This document shows, piece by piece, positions 19,028 to 27,731 of a stretch of DNA of 64,000 nt. Source of the stretch: an uncultured Roseobacter sp. (lineage in GTDB: Bacteria; Pseudomonadota; Alphaproteobacteria; Rhodobacterales; Rhodobacteraceae); contig CANMWT010000006.1 in assembly GCA_947501635.1 (NCBI GenBank), forward strand, positions 62,001 to 126,000. Reading direction: 5' to 3'. Both the position numbers and the translations under genes were made by a program. Within the stretch, counting starts at the first letter, position 1. Each line of letters opens with the position of its first letter. Under the pieces are notes generated by a model that had not been told where the DNA came from, ran no database searches, and worked only from the letters and a program-made list of their open reading frames with translations.

Positions 19028-19573
19028 TCAGCTGCCCAGACCACCCTGCGTAGCAGATTTGCTGCCCATCACCATTGTCCACCAGATTTTGCCGTTGTTC
19101 TCCTGGTACCAGGCAAACCCCATGCTGTCGGCTTCGGGGCTAAGGATGATTCGGCGGGTGTCGGGCTGTTCCATCCATGCGCCCAACGTCTCGAGTTCGG
19201 ATTCGTATGTCTCCGAGATGTTTTCGCCGACAAGAACGCCGGGAAAGCCGATGCGCTGAACGCGATCAATTGGCGAAGATCCGTCAGATCCGAAATGCCA
19301 GGGGCGGTTCTGTACGGACATGTCGCGCGCATGGGTGGCGGCGGCGGCGTTTAATTGGGCATCCAGCGCAACAGGCAATTGCCCGGACGCGCCGCGCAGC
19401 GCATTTACAGAATCAAGCATTCTGATCTGGATTTTGCCGGTATCCCTGTCCTTGATTCGGTACAATTGGGGCAGCGGAAGACCATCAGAGCCAAGCCGCG
19501 TCGGCTCGGAACTTGGCGCGCAGGCCGCAACCAGCACGGTCAGTGCTGTCAGTAGCGATATCAGGCGGATCAT
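19028..19573 (-). CDS. CAP/SCP-domain lipoprotein
   Basis: A 181-residue secreted protein starting MIRLISLLTALTVLVAACAP, a lipoprotein signal with lipobox VAAC. The body is a bacterial CAP (SCP/PR1) domain: LNAAAATHARDMSVQNRPWHFG, then VGENI and a Trp-rich end IWWTMVMG. The role of bacterial CAP proteins is unclear; some associate with the cell wall. It lies between two L,D-transpeptidase genes. The ribosome site GGGAG supports the start at 19573 rather than an ATG five codons upstream. Confidence 0.87.
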   Translation of the reverse strand: MIRLISLLTALTVLVAACAPSSEPTRLGSDGLPLPQLYRIKDRDTGKIQIRMLDSVNALRGASGQLPVALDAQLNAAAATHARDMSVQNRPWHFGSDGSSPIDRVQRIGFPGVLVGENISETYESELETLGAWMEQPDTRRIILSPEADSMGFAWYQENNGKIWWTMVMGSKSATQGGLGS

Positions 19574-19669
19574 AAGCAACTCCCACAACAGTAAATTTGC
19601 TCATATCCTGCACAGTGTGATAATTCAAACGCCTTGGTGGCGAACTGCTGTTGATGACATCTGTTTGAT

Positions 19670-19698
19670 TTGCGACTGAGGCATTCTGGCCATAAACT
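19670..19698 (+). promoter_or_regulatory. Predicted sigma-70-type promoter for the second L,D-transpeptidase
   Basis: TTGCGA and TAAACT are 17 bases apart, about 40 bases ahead of the ATG at 19739, which has an AGGAGG ribosome site. Confidence 0.5.
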
Positions 19699-19738
19699 GG
19701 CGCGAAACTAAGAATGCAAGTGTCTGAGGAGGCATAGA

Positions 19739-20350
19739 ATGTCCGACAGCAAATTTTCCAAACCCGGTCGCCGCGCATTTCTTGCGGGTAGCGCTGCCAT
19801 GTTGGCGTCACCCGCACTGGCGCAGGGTCTGGAATCGGTGAATTCGGCGGCGACGACGATGGGTGAGCGCGATTTGACAGAAACGACGCGCCGCAACATT
19901 TCAAGCTTTCGCCGTCTGGAATGGCAGCCCTATTTTTCAAACCTGAGAAACGGTGCGATCCTTGTGGATATCGACAGCCGTGCGTTGCACTACTGGGGTG
20001 ACGGCGATGGTGTATACAGGCTCTATCCTTCGAGTGTGCCGCTGTCAGAAGATCTCACACGTCGTGGCAGAACACGGGTGACCCTGAAGGACCCAGAGCC
20101 CGATTGGCGCCCCACACCATCGATGCTTGAGCGTAATCCGGACTGGCCCGATTACATTCCGCCCGGCCCAGACAATCCGCTTGGAACACGGTCCTTGCAT
20201 CTGAGCTGGACCTACTACCGGATTCACGGGACACACGACACGCGGAAGATCGGTCGCCAATCGTCAAATGGGTGTATTGGCCTCTATAACGAGCACATCG
20301 AAGAGCTTTATGCGATGGCCAAAGTGGGAACGCAGGTGTTGCTTATTTGA
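19739..20350 (+). CDS. L,D-transpeptidase (YkuD), Tat-exported
   Basis: A 203-residue YkuD enzyme. The N-terminus KPGRRAFLAGSAAMLASPALAQ is a Tat signal peptide. The catalytic segment is YRIHGTHD to GRQSSNGCIGLYN with the nucleophilic Cys. The family crosslinks peptidoglycan or anchors proteins to it. It is preceded by a strong AGGAGG site and a predicted promoter. Together with the YkuD lipoprotein 0.7 kb upstream it makes a small cell-wall remodelling group around the CAP lipoprotein. Confidence 0.92.
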   Translation: MSDSKFSKPGRRAFLAGSAAMLASPALAQGLESVNSAATTMGERDLTETTRRNISSFRRLEWQPYFSNLRNGAILVDIDSRALHYWGDGDGVYRLYPSSVPLSEDLTRRGRTRVTLKDPEPDWRPTPSMLERNPDWPDYIPPGPDNPLGTRSLHLSWTYYRIHGTHDTRKIGRQSSNGCIGLYNEHIEELYAMAKVGTQVLLI

Positions 20351-20439
20351 CGACATTTTGTCCTATAAACACCGTAAGTCTCGAATCCGATTTGCAAATA
20401 TTGGCATATGATGATTTACATTTCGGCACGAGGTAAGTC

Positions 20440-20468
20440 TTGGGCGTGTGCTATAGCTTTGCTTAGCA
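20440..20468 (+). promoter_or_regulatory. Possible promoter of the 58-residue membrane peptide gene
   Basis: TTGGGC and TTAGCA are 17 bases apart, 22 bases ahead of the ATG at 20491. The -10 element is poor. Confidence 0.3.
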
Positions 20469-20490
20469 TGCCTTTTCTGGAGGTTATGAT

Positions 20491-20667
20491 ATGAAAAAAC
20501 TCGTTCTCGCAGCAGCTTTCACAGCGGCAGCATCCACAGCATTCGCTGGTTCTTTGGAAGAGCCAATCGTTGAAGCACCAGTTGTCGTAGAAGAAACACA
20601 AGGTTCTTCCGCAGGCATCCTGCTTCCACTGCTTCTTCTCGTTGTAGTAGCAGCTGCGATTTCCTAA
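20491..20667 (+). CDS. Small secreted or membrane protein, 58 residues, unknown function
   Basis: The product MKKLVLAAAFTAAASTAFAG has a clear signal peptide, with probable cleavage after AFA. A short acidic, Val/Pro/Glu-rich stretch (SLEEPIVEAPVVVEETQGSS) follows, then one C-terminal membrane segment (AGILLPLLLLVVVAAAIS). TGGAGG provides a strong ribosome site, and a rho-independent terminator follows the stop by 25 bases, so this is a stand-alone transcript. The AT-leaning, highly regular codon use (GCA, GTT, CTT) suggests high expression. I do not recognise a functional family. Confidence 0.8.
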   Translation: MKKLVLAAAFTAAASTAFAGSLEEPIVEAPVVVEETQGSSAGILLPLLLLVVVAAAIS

Positions 20668-20692
20668 TAGGAACGCGAAAGTCAAAGAAAAA

Positions 20693-20721
20693 GGCGGTGT
20701 CGTTAAGACGCCGCCTTTTTT
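20693..20721. terminator. Rho-independent terminator, probably bidirectional
   Basis: GGCGGTGTC and GACGCCGCC pair (one G-U) around loop GTTAA, followed by six T. A run of A upstream would serve the convergent hemH transcript. Confidence 0.85.
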
Positions 20722-20758
20722 GTTTGTCTGCCGATAAAGCCCTGACGAGAGAAACAGG

Positions 20759-21829
20759 TCAGGCGATCCAGCCTTTCAGATTGTCATCGATGACGTTGCA
20801 CAACGCGTCAATATGCGCGTCATCGTCGTTGAGGCAGGGAATATAGGTGAACTCTTCGCCGCCGGCCTCTTCAAAACTCTCCTTGATCTCTTCGTTGATC
20901 TCTTCCAGCGTTTCGATGCAGTCGGCCGAGAAGGCGGGCGCACAGACGGCGATGTTCTTCTTGCCGGCTTCTGCCAGACGCGCCACCTCTTCGACTGTGT
21001 AAGGCTGCAACCATTCTTCCGGGCCGAATTTGGATTGGAAAGTGGTCGTGATTTCGGTGTCTTCCCATCCCAACCGCTCCTTCAGCAGCCGCGTCGTTTT
21101 CTGGCACTGGCAGTGGTAAGGGTCGCCCTCCATCAGGTATCTGATCGGCACACCATGGTAGGAGCAGACAAGGATGTCCGGCTTTTTGGCCAAGCCGGCA
21201 TATGCCTTTTCGATCGACTGGGCGAGCGCCTCGATATAGTCGGGACGGTCATAATAGGGATCAACCGTGCGCGTGGTCGGTTGCCACTTTTCATAGGTCA
21301 AAGAGCGGAAGAATTCGTCATTCGCTGTGGCGGAAGTCGCCCCGGCGTAATGCGGATAGAGCGGGAAAAACAGTATCTTACGGCATCCTGCCGCTGTCAT
21401 CTCGGCCACCTTTGAGCGGGTTGAAGGGTTGCCATAGCGCATACAGAAATCAACCATAACCTCACTGCCGTGACGCGCGCTCATCACCTCCTTCACTTTG
21501 GCGGTCTGGGCCTTGGTGATGGTCATGAGGGGGCTTTCGCCTTCCGCTTCGTTCCAGATCGACTTGTAGGCGGCGCCGCTGGAAAAAGGGCGTTTGGACA
21601 GGATGATAAGCTGCAAAAGTGGCTGCCAGATCCACGGGCTATAGTCGATCACACGGCGATCCGAAAGAAACTCGTTCAGATACCGGCGCATTGACCAGTA
21701 ATCGTAGTTGTCCGGCGTTCCCAGATTGGCCAGCAGGATACCGACCTTGGGCTTGGCAATTTCCGGGTGGTCTGCCTGTGCATGAACAGGGCGTGCCATC
21801 GCATGTGCTGTAGAACTGCTATCCAGCAT
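20759..21829 (-). CDS. hemH: Ferrochelatase
   Basis: HemH inserts Fe(II) into protoporphyrin IX, the last step of heme synthesis. The ~356-residue product has VGILLANLGTPDNYDYWSMR near the N-terminus, the substrate-binding FCMRYGNPS, and CSYHGVPIRYLMEGDPYHCQ with the conserved His and possible cluster cysteines. FSADCIETLEEINEEI follows. The ATG at 21829 has better spacing from AAGGA than the one two codons upstream (21835). Its 3' end faces the shared terminator at 20693. Confidence 0.95.
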   Translation of the reverse strand: MLDSSSTAHAMARPVHAQADHPEIAKPKVGILLANLGTPDNYDYWSMRRYLNEFLSDRRVIDYSPWIWQPLLQLIILSKRPFSSGAAYKSIWNEAEGESPLMTITKAQTAKVKEVMSARHGSEVMVDFCMRYGNPSTRSKVAEMTAAGCRKILFFPLYPHYAGATSATANDEFFRSLTYEKWQPTTRTVDPYYDRPDYIEALAQSIEKAYAGLAKKPDILVCSYHGVPIRYLMEGDPYHCQCQKTTRLLKERLGWEDTEITTTFQSKFGPEEWLQPYTVEEVARLAEAGKKNIAVCAPAFSADCIETLEEINEEIKESFEEAGGEEFTYIPCLNDDDAHIDALCNVIDDNLKGWIA

Positions 21830-21883
21830 TTTCATTTCCTTACAATCAGGCTTGAGCCTGAAATAGACGGTTTTCTGTCCGGG

Positions 21884-22702
21884 TCAATCACGCAGAGGCA
21901 CCTCCGGCACCTTCAACGCGTCAGCGAGCCTTTGTTTGGCAGATCCGGGGCGCAGCGGTTGCTGCTGGCTGTCGTCCGGGGCCCACCCGGTCAGGAACAC
22001 GATATCGAACGTGGCCTTTAAGCGCTCGGTGTCCGTGCTGAAGTTGTTTTTGTAGGTTTCCGCCGCGAGATCAAAAAGACGACGGGGTGTGCTGCGCCGT
22101 TGCCTTTGTTCCAACGCGTTGGTTTCCCCCATCTGCCGCAGATCGTGCATCAGATGCATCATGTCGCGGTATTCAACGGAAAGGCTGACGCTATCGGCAA
22201 CCGGCAGGGCAAAGCCCGCGCGTTGCAAGAGAGCCCCCAGATCGCGGATTTCGCCCATAGGAGCCACGCGAGGCGACAGGCCGCCGGTTACGGCAATTTC
22301 GGCGCTACCTAATGCGCTGCGCAACTCTTGAAGCGTTTGACCCCCAAGTGTCGCCGCGATCATGAGGCCGTCGGGTTTCAAAGCACGGCGGCATTGGATC
22401 AACTGCCCCACGGGATCATTCGACCAGTGCAGCGACATGGAATGGATCACCAGATCAAACGAAACAGTCTCTAACCCAAGAGTTTCCTCGTCCGGCCAGA
22501 TCTCTGCATTCGGCAGGCGCTGGCGCCAGACCTCCGCGAAAGGGGTGATGACGGCGATCTTTGTAAACTCTCTTTTAACCATAAGAAGCCGATGCTCGAT
22601 CTCGTCAGCGGCCGATTCTTGCAAGAACAGGCTGCTGGCCCGTGCGCGGTCGCGGTGCAGGCGCAGTGCGTTTGTATCGGTCAGTTTTGGTGTTTGTGTC
22701 AT
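21884..22702 (-). CDS. SAM-dependent methyltransferase-like protein, NDUFAF5/BioC-related
   Basis: A 272-residue methyltransferase-fold protein. The pattern FDLVIHSMSLHWSNDPVGQL, then RRALKPDGLMIAATLGGQTL and RDLGALLQRAGFALPVADS closely follows the NDUFAF5 (C20orf7) and BioC group. In mitochondria NDUFAF5 acts in complex I assembly; in some bacteria BioC makes malonyl-ACP methyl ester. No biotin genes are nearby, so an NDUFAF5-like role is more likely (inference). It is divergent from comF with only 16 bases between starts. Confidence 0.75.
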   Translation of the reverse strand: MTQTPKLTDTNALRLHRDRARASSLFLQESAADEIEHRLLMVKREFTKIAVITPFAEVWRQRLPNAEIWPDEETLGLETVSFDLVIHSMSLHWSNDPVGQLIQCRRALKPDGLMIAATLGGQTLQELRSALGSAEIAVTGGLSPRVAPMGEIRDLGALLQRAGFALPVADSVSLSVEYRDMMHLMHDLRQMGETNALEQRQRRSTPRRLFDLAAETYKNNFSTDTERLKATFDIVFLTGWAPDDSQQQPLRPGSAKQRLADALKVPEVPLRD

Positions 22703-22718
22703 CGGGAGGTCAAATAAG

Positions 22719-23450
22719 GTGGGACAGGTCAGTTTGCAAACGGCAGTGTCGCTAGTCTATCCGCCGCGGTGTCTTGGATGTGGCGGGCAGGTGGACAGTG
22801 ATTTTGGTCTGTGCGGTCCGTGCTGGGGTCAGACGCCATTTATCGGCGGGGCGATCTGCGACTGTTGCGGCGCGCCTTTGCCGGGCGATGCGGAAGGCGA
22901 CGTTTTGAAATGCGATGACTGCATGATAACGCCTCGCCCCTGGACCAGTGGCCGCTGCGCTTTGCTATATCAGGACAATGCCAGGCGGCTTGTGCTCGCC
23001 TTGAAACACGGGGACCGTCAGGAAATTGCGGAACCCGCAGCACGCTGGCTGGCTCGCGCAATCGAAGGTCTGCCGCTGCAAAACGCGATCATCGCGCCGG
23101 TTCCCTTGCATTGGATGCGCCTGCTCAAACGGCGGTACAATCAGTCCGCCTTGCTGGCGCAGGCTTTGGCGCGCCACACGGGGCTTCCGGTTTGCCCCGA
23201 TTTGCTGCAGCGACAGAAGCGGACCAAATCGCTTGACGGTCTGACCAAAGAGCTGCGCTTTACCTCGGTCAAAGGGGCGATGCGCGCGCACCCGCGGCGG
23301 CGTCACCGGATGGCGGGCCGCCCTGTGCTGTTGGTCGATGACGTGCTGACATCCGGTGCCACGTTGTCTTCGGCGGCGGATGCCTGTTTGGCCGCCGGGT
23401 CCGGTCCCGTTTTCGTGACAGCCCTAGCGCGCGTGGCAAAAGATGCCTAA
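22719..23450 (+). CDS. comF: ComF-family phosphoribosyltransferase-like protein
   Basis: A 243-residue protein starting with GTG after GGGAGG. An N-terminal double zinc ribbon has CLGCGG, CGPC, CDCCGAPL and CDDC. The C-terminal PRTase domain ends with PVLLVDDVLTSGATL, the PRPP-binding loop. YNQSALLAQALA is typical of ComF/GntX. These proteins are linked to DNA uptake, though the biochemical role is unresolved. Further in-frame codons upstream lie opposite the methyltransferase gene and are not coding. Confidence 0.87.
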   Translation: MGQVSLQTAVSLVYPPRCLGCGGQVDSDFGLCGPCWGQTPFIGGAICDCCGAPLPGDAEGDVLKCDDCMITPRPWTSGRCALLYQDNARRLVLALKHGDRQEIAEPAARWLARAIEGLPLQNAIIAPVPLHWMRLLKRRYNQSALLAQALARHTGLPVCPDLLQRQKRTKSLDGLTKELRFTSVKGAMRAHPRRRHRMAGRPVLLVDDVLTSGATLSSAADACLAAGSGPVFVTALARVAKDA

Positions 23451-23488
23451 ATGGCGTTTCAGCACATGTGTTGATAAGGACCAATGCC

Positions 23489-23746
23489 ATGAAAACCGTC
23501 GAAATCTATACATCGCCCCTGTGTGGCTTTTGCCATGCCGCCAAGCGGTTGCTGTCCCAAAAAGGTGTCGACTTTGCCGAAGTGGACGTCTGGGCGAACC
23601 CCGACCGTAAACCGGAAATGGTGAAACGCGCCAATGGCGGGCGTACCGTGCCGCAAATTTTTGTTGGTGAAACCCATGTCGGTGGCTGTGACGACCTTTA
23701 CGAACTGGAACGCAAGGGTGATCTGGACAAGCTGCTGGCCGCCTGA
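23489..23746 (+). CDS. grxC: Glutaredoxin 3
   Basis: An 85-residue dithiol glutaredoxin with active site CGFC (SPLCGFCHAAKRLL), the cis-proline loop GGRTVPQIFV and GGCDDLYELE for glutathione binding. It reduces protein disulfides using glutathione. The ATG at 23489 follows AAGGA. Its stop overlaps the nitrilase start (TGATG), so grxC, the nitrilase and marR form one operon. Confidence 0.94.
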   Translation: MKTVEIYTSPLCGFCHAAKRLLSQKGVDFAEVDVWANPDRKPEMVKRANGGRTVPQIFVGETHVGGCDDLYELERKGDLDKLLAA

Positions 23747-24576
23747 TGCGCACGGCCCTGATACAGTTAAACGTCACCGATGACCCTCAGGCCAATCTGC
23801 CGGTCACGCTGGGCTATGTTCGGCAGGCTGCCAAGGATGGTGCGCGGTTTGTACTGACGCCAGAGGTCACGAACTGCGTCTCCACCAGCCGGTCGCATCA
23901 AAATGACGTGCTGCAACGGGAAGAAGACGACATTACCCTGCGCGCATTGCGTGACGCCGCGCGCGAACATGGCATTTGGCTTCTGATCGGGTCGCTTGGT
24001 CTTAAGACCACAGATGCGGATGGCCGTTTTGCGAACCGGTCTTTCATGATCGACCCGACTGGCGCTGTCGTCGCGCGCTACGACAAGATACATATGTTCG
24101 ATGTTCAGGTGACCCCTGAAGAAACCTTCAGGGAATCGGATGGATACCGTCCCGGAGCGGCGGCGGTAACTGCACGAACGGATTTTGCGACCGTCGGCAT
24201 GACGGTCTGCTACGACGTGCGGTTTGCCGCCTTGCATCTGGCGCTTGCGCAGGCTGGCGCAGAAATTCTGACAGTGCCCGCGGCGTTTTCGCCGGTCACA
24301 GGGGCTGCGCATTGGCATGCGCTGCTGCGCGCTCGCGCGATTGAAACGGGCTGCTATGTGCTGGCGCCCGCGCAGACGGGCCGCCACGAAAGCGCAGCAC
24401 ACAAGACTCGATCCACATATGGGCACTCGCTTGTGGTAAATCCGTGGGGGGAGGTTCAATTGGACGCAGGCAGCGAGCCGGGCGTTTACATGACTGACCT
24501 TGATATGGGAAAAGTAAGCGAGGCGCGTGGGAAAGTCCCCAGCCTGCAAAATGCGCGGCCATTTACCGGACCATAA
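23746..24576 (+). CDS. Carbon-nitrogen hydrolase (nitrilase superfamily)
   Basis: A 276-residue amidase. The catalytic triad is visible as Glu in LTPEVTNCV, Lys in YDKIHMFDV and Cys in MTVCYDVRF. The KIHMFDV and GD(V/S)P-type pattern groups it with Nit1/Nit2-like enzymes, which remove deaminated glutathione or omega-amides. Linkage to a glutaredoxin gene favours the deaminated-glutathione amidase role, but that is inference. One-base overlaps with both neighbours show translational coupling. Confidence 0.87.
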   Translation: MRTALIQLNVTDDPQANLPVTLGYVRQAAKDGARFVLTPEVTNCVSTSRSHQNDVLQREEDDITLRALRDAAREHGIWLLIGSLGLKTTDADGRFANRSFMIDPTGAVVARYDKIHMFDVQVTPEETFRESDGYRPGAAAVTARTDFATVGMTVCYDVRFAALHLALAQAGAEILTVPAAFSPVTGAAHWHALLRARAIETGCYVLAPAQTGRHESAAHKTRSTYGHSLVVNPWGEVQLDAGSEPGVYMTDLDMGKVSEARGKVPSLQNARPFTGP

Positions 24577-25019
24577 TGAACGAAGACAAAAATTCTCTGG
24601 CAATTGCACTTTTTACAGAAGTGATGGCCACGGACCAATTGGTGCGGGCGCGCCTGAGCCGTGTTTTGCCAAAGGGGATGGAAATATCGCATTTTTCGGT
24701 TTTGAACCATCTTGCTTGGGTTCAGGACGAACGAACACCGGCGCAACTTGCCGAGACGTTTCACGTCACCCGTGGTGCCATGACGAACACGCTCGGTAAA
24801 CTTGAGTGGTCGGGGTACATTCACATCCGGCCCGATTGGGATGATGCCCGCCGCAAGCTGGTGGCCATTAGCCCCGCAGGCCGTCAGGCGCGTGACCATG
24901 CGGTGGGCGCGGTGATGCCTGTCATCAACCACATGGTTGACAAGATGGGCGCAGAGCAGGTGCGCGGTGCCCTGCCCATCCTGCGCGAAATGCGTATCCA
25001 GCTGGGAAAAAAGAGTTAG
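24576..25019 (+). CDS. MarR-family transcriptional regulator
   Basis: A 147-residue winged-helix regulator. [28 protein letters not shown] is the recognition helix region and [18 protein letters not shown] the beta wing. It is third in the grxC operon, an arrangement that suggests control of a redox or thiol response (inference). The 3' end overlaps convergent ubiG by four bases. Confidence 0.87.
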   Translation: MNEDKNSLAIALFTEVMATDQLVRARLSRVLPKGMEISHFSVLNHLAWVQDERTPAQLAETFHVTRGAMTNTLGKLEWSGYIHIRPDWDDARRKLVAISPAGRQARDHAVGAVMPVINHMVDKMGAEQVRGALPILREMRIQLGKKS

Positions 25020-25762
25020 GTTGGTTTCAGGCTGGCAGTCACATAGTTTACGCTCAGGTCACGGTCGGACAGTTTCCACGACCATGTCACCGGGTTGAAA
25101 ACAAACCCTTTGCGATCCACAGGCTCAAGACCGGCATCACGCATCAAATCGAAAAGCTCGTCGGGTGTAATGAACTTTGACCATTCATGCGTACCTTTCG
25201 GCAGCCAGCGCATCACATGCTCCGCACCAATTATCGCCATCATATAAGATTTCGGGTTGCGGTTGATAGTCGAGCAGACATGCAGCCCCCCGGGTTTAAG
25301 CAATTGGCGGCAAGCAATCAGATAGTCTATGGGCGAGGCCACATGTTCGACGACTTCCATGTTCAGAACCACGTCGAATTGTTCGCCCGCTGCCGCCATC
25401 GCTTCTGCGGTGGTGTGACGGTAGTCGATCTCCAGGCCTGATTGCTCTGCGTGGATGCGCGCGACCGGAATATTACGCTCGGCGGCATCCGCGCCCACCA
25501 CCTCTGCGCCCAGACGTGCCATGGGTTCTGCCAAAAGCCCGCCGCCGCAGCCAATATCAAGAATGCGCAGGCCTTTGAATGGTGCAGCTGCCGAGAGATC
25601 GCGGTCAAATTCACCAGCAATCTGCATTGTGATATAGTCCAACCGGCACGGGTTAAGCATGTGCAGCGGTTTGAACTTGCCGTTTTCGTCCCACCATTCC
25701 GCCGCCATTGCCTCAAATTTAGCGATCTCTGACGGATCAACTGTTGTTTGTTGCGCTTGCAT
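25016..25762 (-). CDS. ubiG: Ubiquinone biosynthesis O-methyltransferase
   Basis: UbiG performs both O-methylations in ubiquinone synthesis. The 248-residue product has the N-terminal [19 protein letters not shown] and SAM motif [20 protein letters not shown], both hallmarks of UbiG/Coq3, plus NMEVVEHV and [15 protein letters not shown]. The start at 25762 follows GGAG at six bases; an ATG four codons upstream lacks a site. It is divergent from the peptidase gene across 48 bases. Confidence 0.95.
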   Translation of the reverse strand: MQAQQTTVDPSEIAKFEAMAAEWWDENGKFKPLHMLNPCRLDYITMQIAGEFDRDLSAAAPFKGLRILDIGCGGGLLAEPMARLGAEVVGADAAERNIPVARIHAEQSGLEIDYRHTTAEAMAAAGEQFDVVLNMEVVEHVASPIDYLIACRQLLKPGGLHVCSTINRNPKSYMMAIIGAEHVMRWLPKGTHEWSKFITPDELFDLMRDAGLEPVDRKGFVFNPVTWSWKLSDRDLSVNYVTASLKPT

Positions 25763-25810
25763 TCCCAGCTCCATGTGCTCAATTGCATTTTCGTACTATA
25801 TAGGCCCCCT

Positions 25811-26782
25811 ATGGACAAATTCTCGGATCAAAAGCGCGCAGTGCAGTATCTTTATCCGCCGATCGATCCGTTCGATCAGCGGATGCTGGACGTAGGGCAG
25901 GGCCACCGGGTCTATATGGAGCAATGCGGCAACCCCGATGGCATTCCGGTAGTGGTGCTGCACGGGGGCCCCGGTGGCGGCTGCAGCCCTGCGATGCGGC
26001 GTTATTTTGACCCAGAAGTGTTTCGGGTGGTGCTCTTTGATCAGCGTGGATGCGGCCGCTCGCGTCCGCATGCCAGTGTGACGCACAATACGACGTGGCA
26101 TCTGGTCGATGACATTGAACTGATCCGCCGCGAACTGGACATCGATGACTGGATTGTTTTTGGCGGCAGCTGGGGCGCGACCTTGTCGCTGATCTATGCA
26201 CAGGCCCACCCGGATCGAGCGCGGCATCTGGTCTTGCGCGGCGTGTTCCTGATGACACAACAAGAGCTGGACTGGTTCTACGGAGGGGGTGCGGGCAAAT
26301 TCTGGCCCGAGGTATGGGAGCGTTTTGTCGGCCCGATCCCGCAGGATGAACGCGGTGATCTGATCGAAGCCTACCGTCGCCGGTTGTTTTCGGGGGATAT
26401 GACGCAGGAAACCCGTTTTGCCAAAGCATGGTCCGCATGGGAAAACGCACTGGCGTCGATCCATTCGTCAGGTGTGACAGGCGACAGCCCCGGTGAATAC
26501 GCCCGCGCCTTTGCACGGCTGGAGAATCATTATTTCTCGAACGCTGGGTTTTTGAATTTTGACGGCCAAATTCTTGCGCATGTCGGTCGGATTGCCCATA
26601 TACCGGGCGTGATCGTGCAGGGTCGGTACGATATGATCTGCCCGCCCGAGAGCGCCTATGCCTTGAGTGAGGCATGGGAGAATTGCGAGTTGAAAATGGT
26701 CCGGAATGCCGGACACGCTTTATCAGAGCCGGGGATTAGTGCAGAACTGGTGCGCACAATGGATAGAATCGGCGGAAAATGA
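25811..26782 (+). CDS. pip: Proline iminopeptidase
   Basis: A 323-residue alpha/beta hydrolase that removes N-terminal proline. VVVLHGGPGGGCSPAMRRYFDP is the oxyanion region, FGGSWGATLS carries the nucleophilic Ser, and NAGHALSEPG the catalytic His. LFDQRGCGRSRPHA is family-typical. No Shine-Dalgarno sequence precedes the ATG; instead TATATA lies nine bases upstream, so a leaderless or near-leaderless mRNA is possible. It overlaps the next gene as ATGA. Confidence 0.92.
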   Translation: MDKFSDQKRAVQYLYPPIDPFDQRMLDVGQGHRVYMEQCGNPDGIPVVVLHGGPGGGCSPAMRRYFDPEVFRVVLFDQRGCGRSRPHASVTHNTTWHLVDDIELIRRELDIDDWIVFGGSWGATLSLIYAQAHPDRARHLVLRGVFLMTQQELDWFYGGGAGKFWPEVWERFVGPIPQDERGDLIEAYRRRLFSGDMTQETRFAKAWSAWENALASIHSSGVTGDSPGEYARAFARLENHYFSNAGFLNFDGQILAHVGRIAHIPGVIVQGRYDMICPPESAYALSEAWENCELKMVRNAGHALSEPGISAELVRTMDRIGGK

Positions 26783-27672
26783 CGCGCAGAACACATATGG
26801 ACAGGCGGGCGCTGTTTGCGTCGGGTGCTGCAGCAGCCTTGCTGGCGGCGACGGGCGTGTCTGCCGGTGTGGTTCCGCGCCGCGGCGGGCGGATGCGTGC
26901 CGCTTTGTCCGGCGCTGATCGGCTGGACCGTTTTGACGCGACGCAAAACCATGGGTTGTTCATGCAGGTCGCCATGGTTGGCACTGTTTTCGATACACTG
27001 ACCGAAATCGCAGCGGATGGTACTTTGCGGGGAGAGCTGGCCAGCAGCTGGCAAGGGTCGGTCGATGCAAGGACATGGGTGCTGGATCTGCGCGAAGGCG
27101 TCACATTTCATAACGGCGCATCGTTTCAAGCCACTGATGTCGAAGCGTCTTTGGCGCTACATCGCGGGACGATCCTGTCGGATGTCTTGGCCGTGCAGGT
27201 TCTGTCGCCCAAAAAGCTGCAGATCGAACTGGCGGTGGGTGATCCGGATTTCCCGTTCCGTTTGTCTGACCCGCGTCTGGTTGTGTACCCCGCCGCCAAT
27301 ATGACAGAGGCCATGCACAAAGGAATCGGTACGGGCCTTTATCGTGTGCACCGGTTCCAGTCCGGCAGGCAGCTTATCGGTCACCGGGTTGAGACGCATT
27401 ACAAGGACGGCCTGTCCGGCTGGTTTGATGAAATCGAATTGGTCGCGCTGTCTGCAGATGCGGTCCGCGCCGAAGCACTACGCGAAAACTATGTAGATGT
27501 TGCTGACCTGACGCATGCTGCGGATTTGGGCGATGCCTCGGGCATCACAATGCTGCCTCAGGAGCATTTCATGACCACGGCCGTGGATCACTGTATCGCG
27601 GTGCCGCGTCAGGTTGGTTCGCGCTGGCCGCTCGACAACCTGCGCGCTGCGGAGCGCTGGTGGATGGCCTGA
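26779..27672 (+). CDS. Shortened extracellular solute-binding protein, family 5 (oligopeptide type)
   Basis: A 297-residue protein with a Tat-like signal (MDRRALFASGAAAALLAATG). It has the N-terminal half of an SBP_bac_5 domain: FDTLTEIAADGTLRGELASS, WVLDLREGVTFHNGASFQAT and GTGLYRVHRFQSG. Full family members are ~500-540 residues, so the C-terminal half of the ligand pocket is missing. Codons look normal and there is no remnant in the next 150 bases. It is translationally coupled to pip (ATGA). Peptide sensing or scavenging with the peptidase is possible. It could also be a decayed gene. Confidence 0.72.
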   Translation: MTRRTHMDRRALFASGAAAALLAATGVSAGVVPRRGGRMRAALSGADRLDRFDATQNHGLFMQVAMVGTVFDTLTEIAADGTLRGELASSWQGSVDARTWVLDLREGVTFHNGASFQATDVEASLALHRGTILSDVLAVQVLSPKKLQIELAVGDPDFPFRLSDPRLVVYPAANMTEAMHKGIGTGLYRVHRFQSGRQLIGHRVETHYKDGLSGWFDEIELVALSADAVRAEALRENYVDVADLTHAADLGDASGITMLPQEHFMTTAVDHCIAVPRQVGSRWPLDNLRAAERWWMA

Positions 27673-27686
27673 CCGCTGATCAGGGG

Positions 27687-27715
27687 TTGCGGCGGATACA
27701 CCTTGGGTCTATATC
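27687..27715 (+). promoter_or_regulatory. Predicted promoter of the rimP-nusA-infB operon
   Basis: TTGCGG and TATATC are separated by exactly 17 bases, upstream of two hairpins and of rimP. Confidence 0.55.
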
Positions 27716-27731
27716 ACTTTCAACAGCGGCG

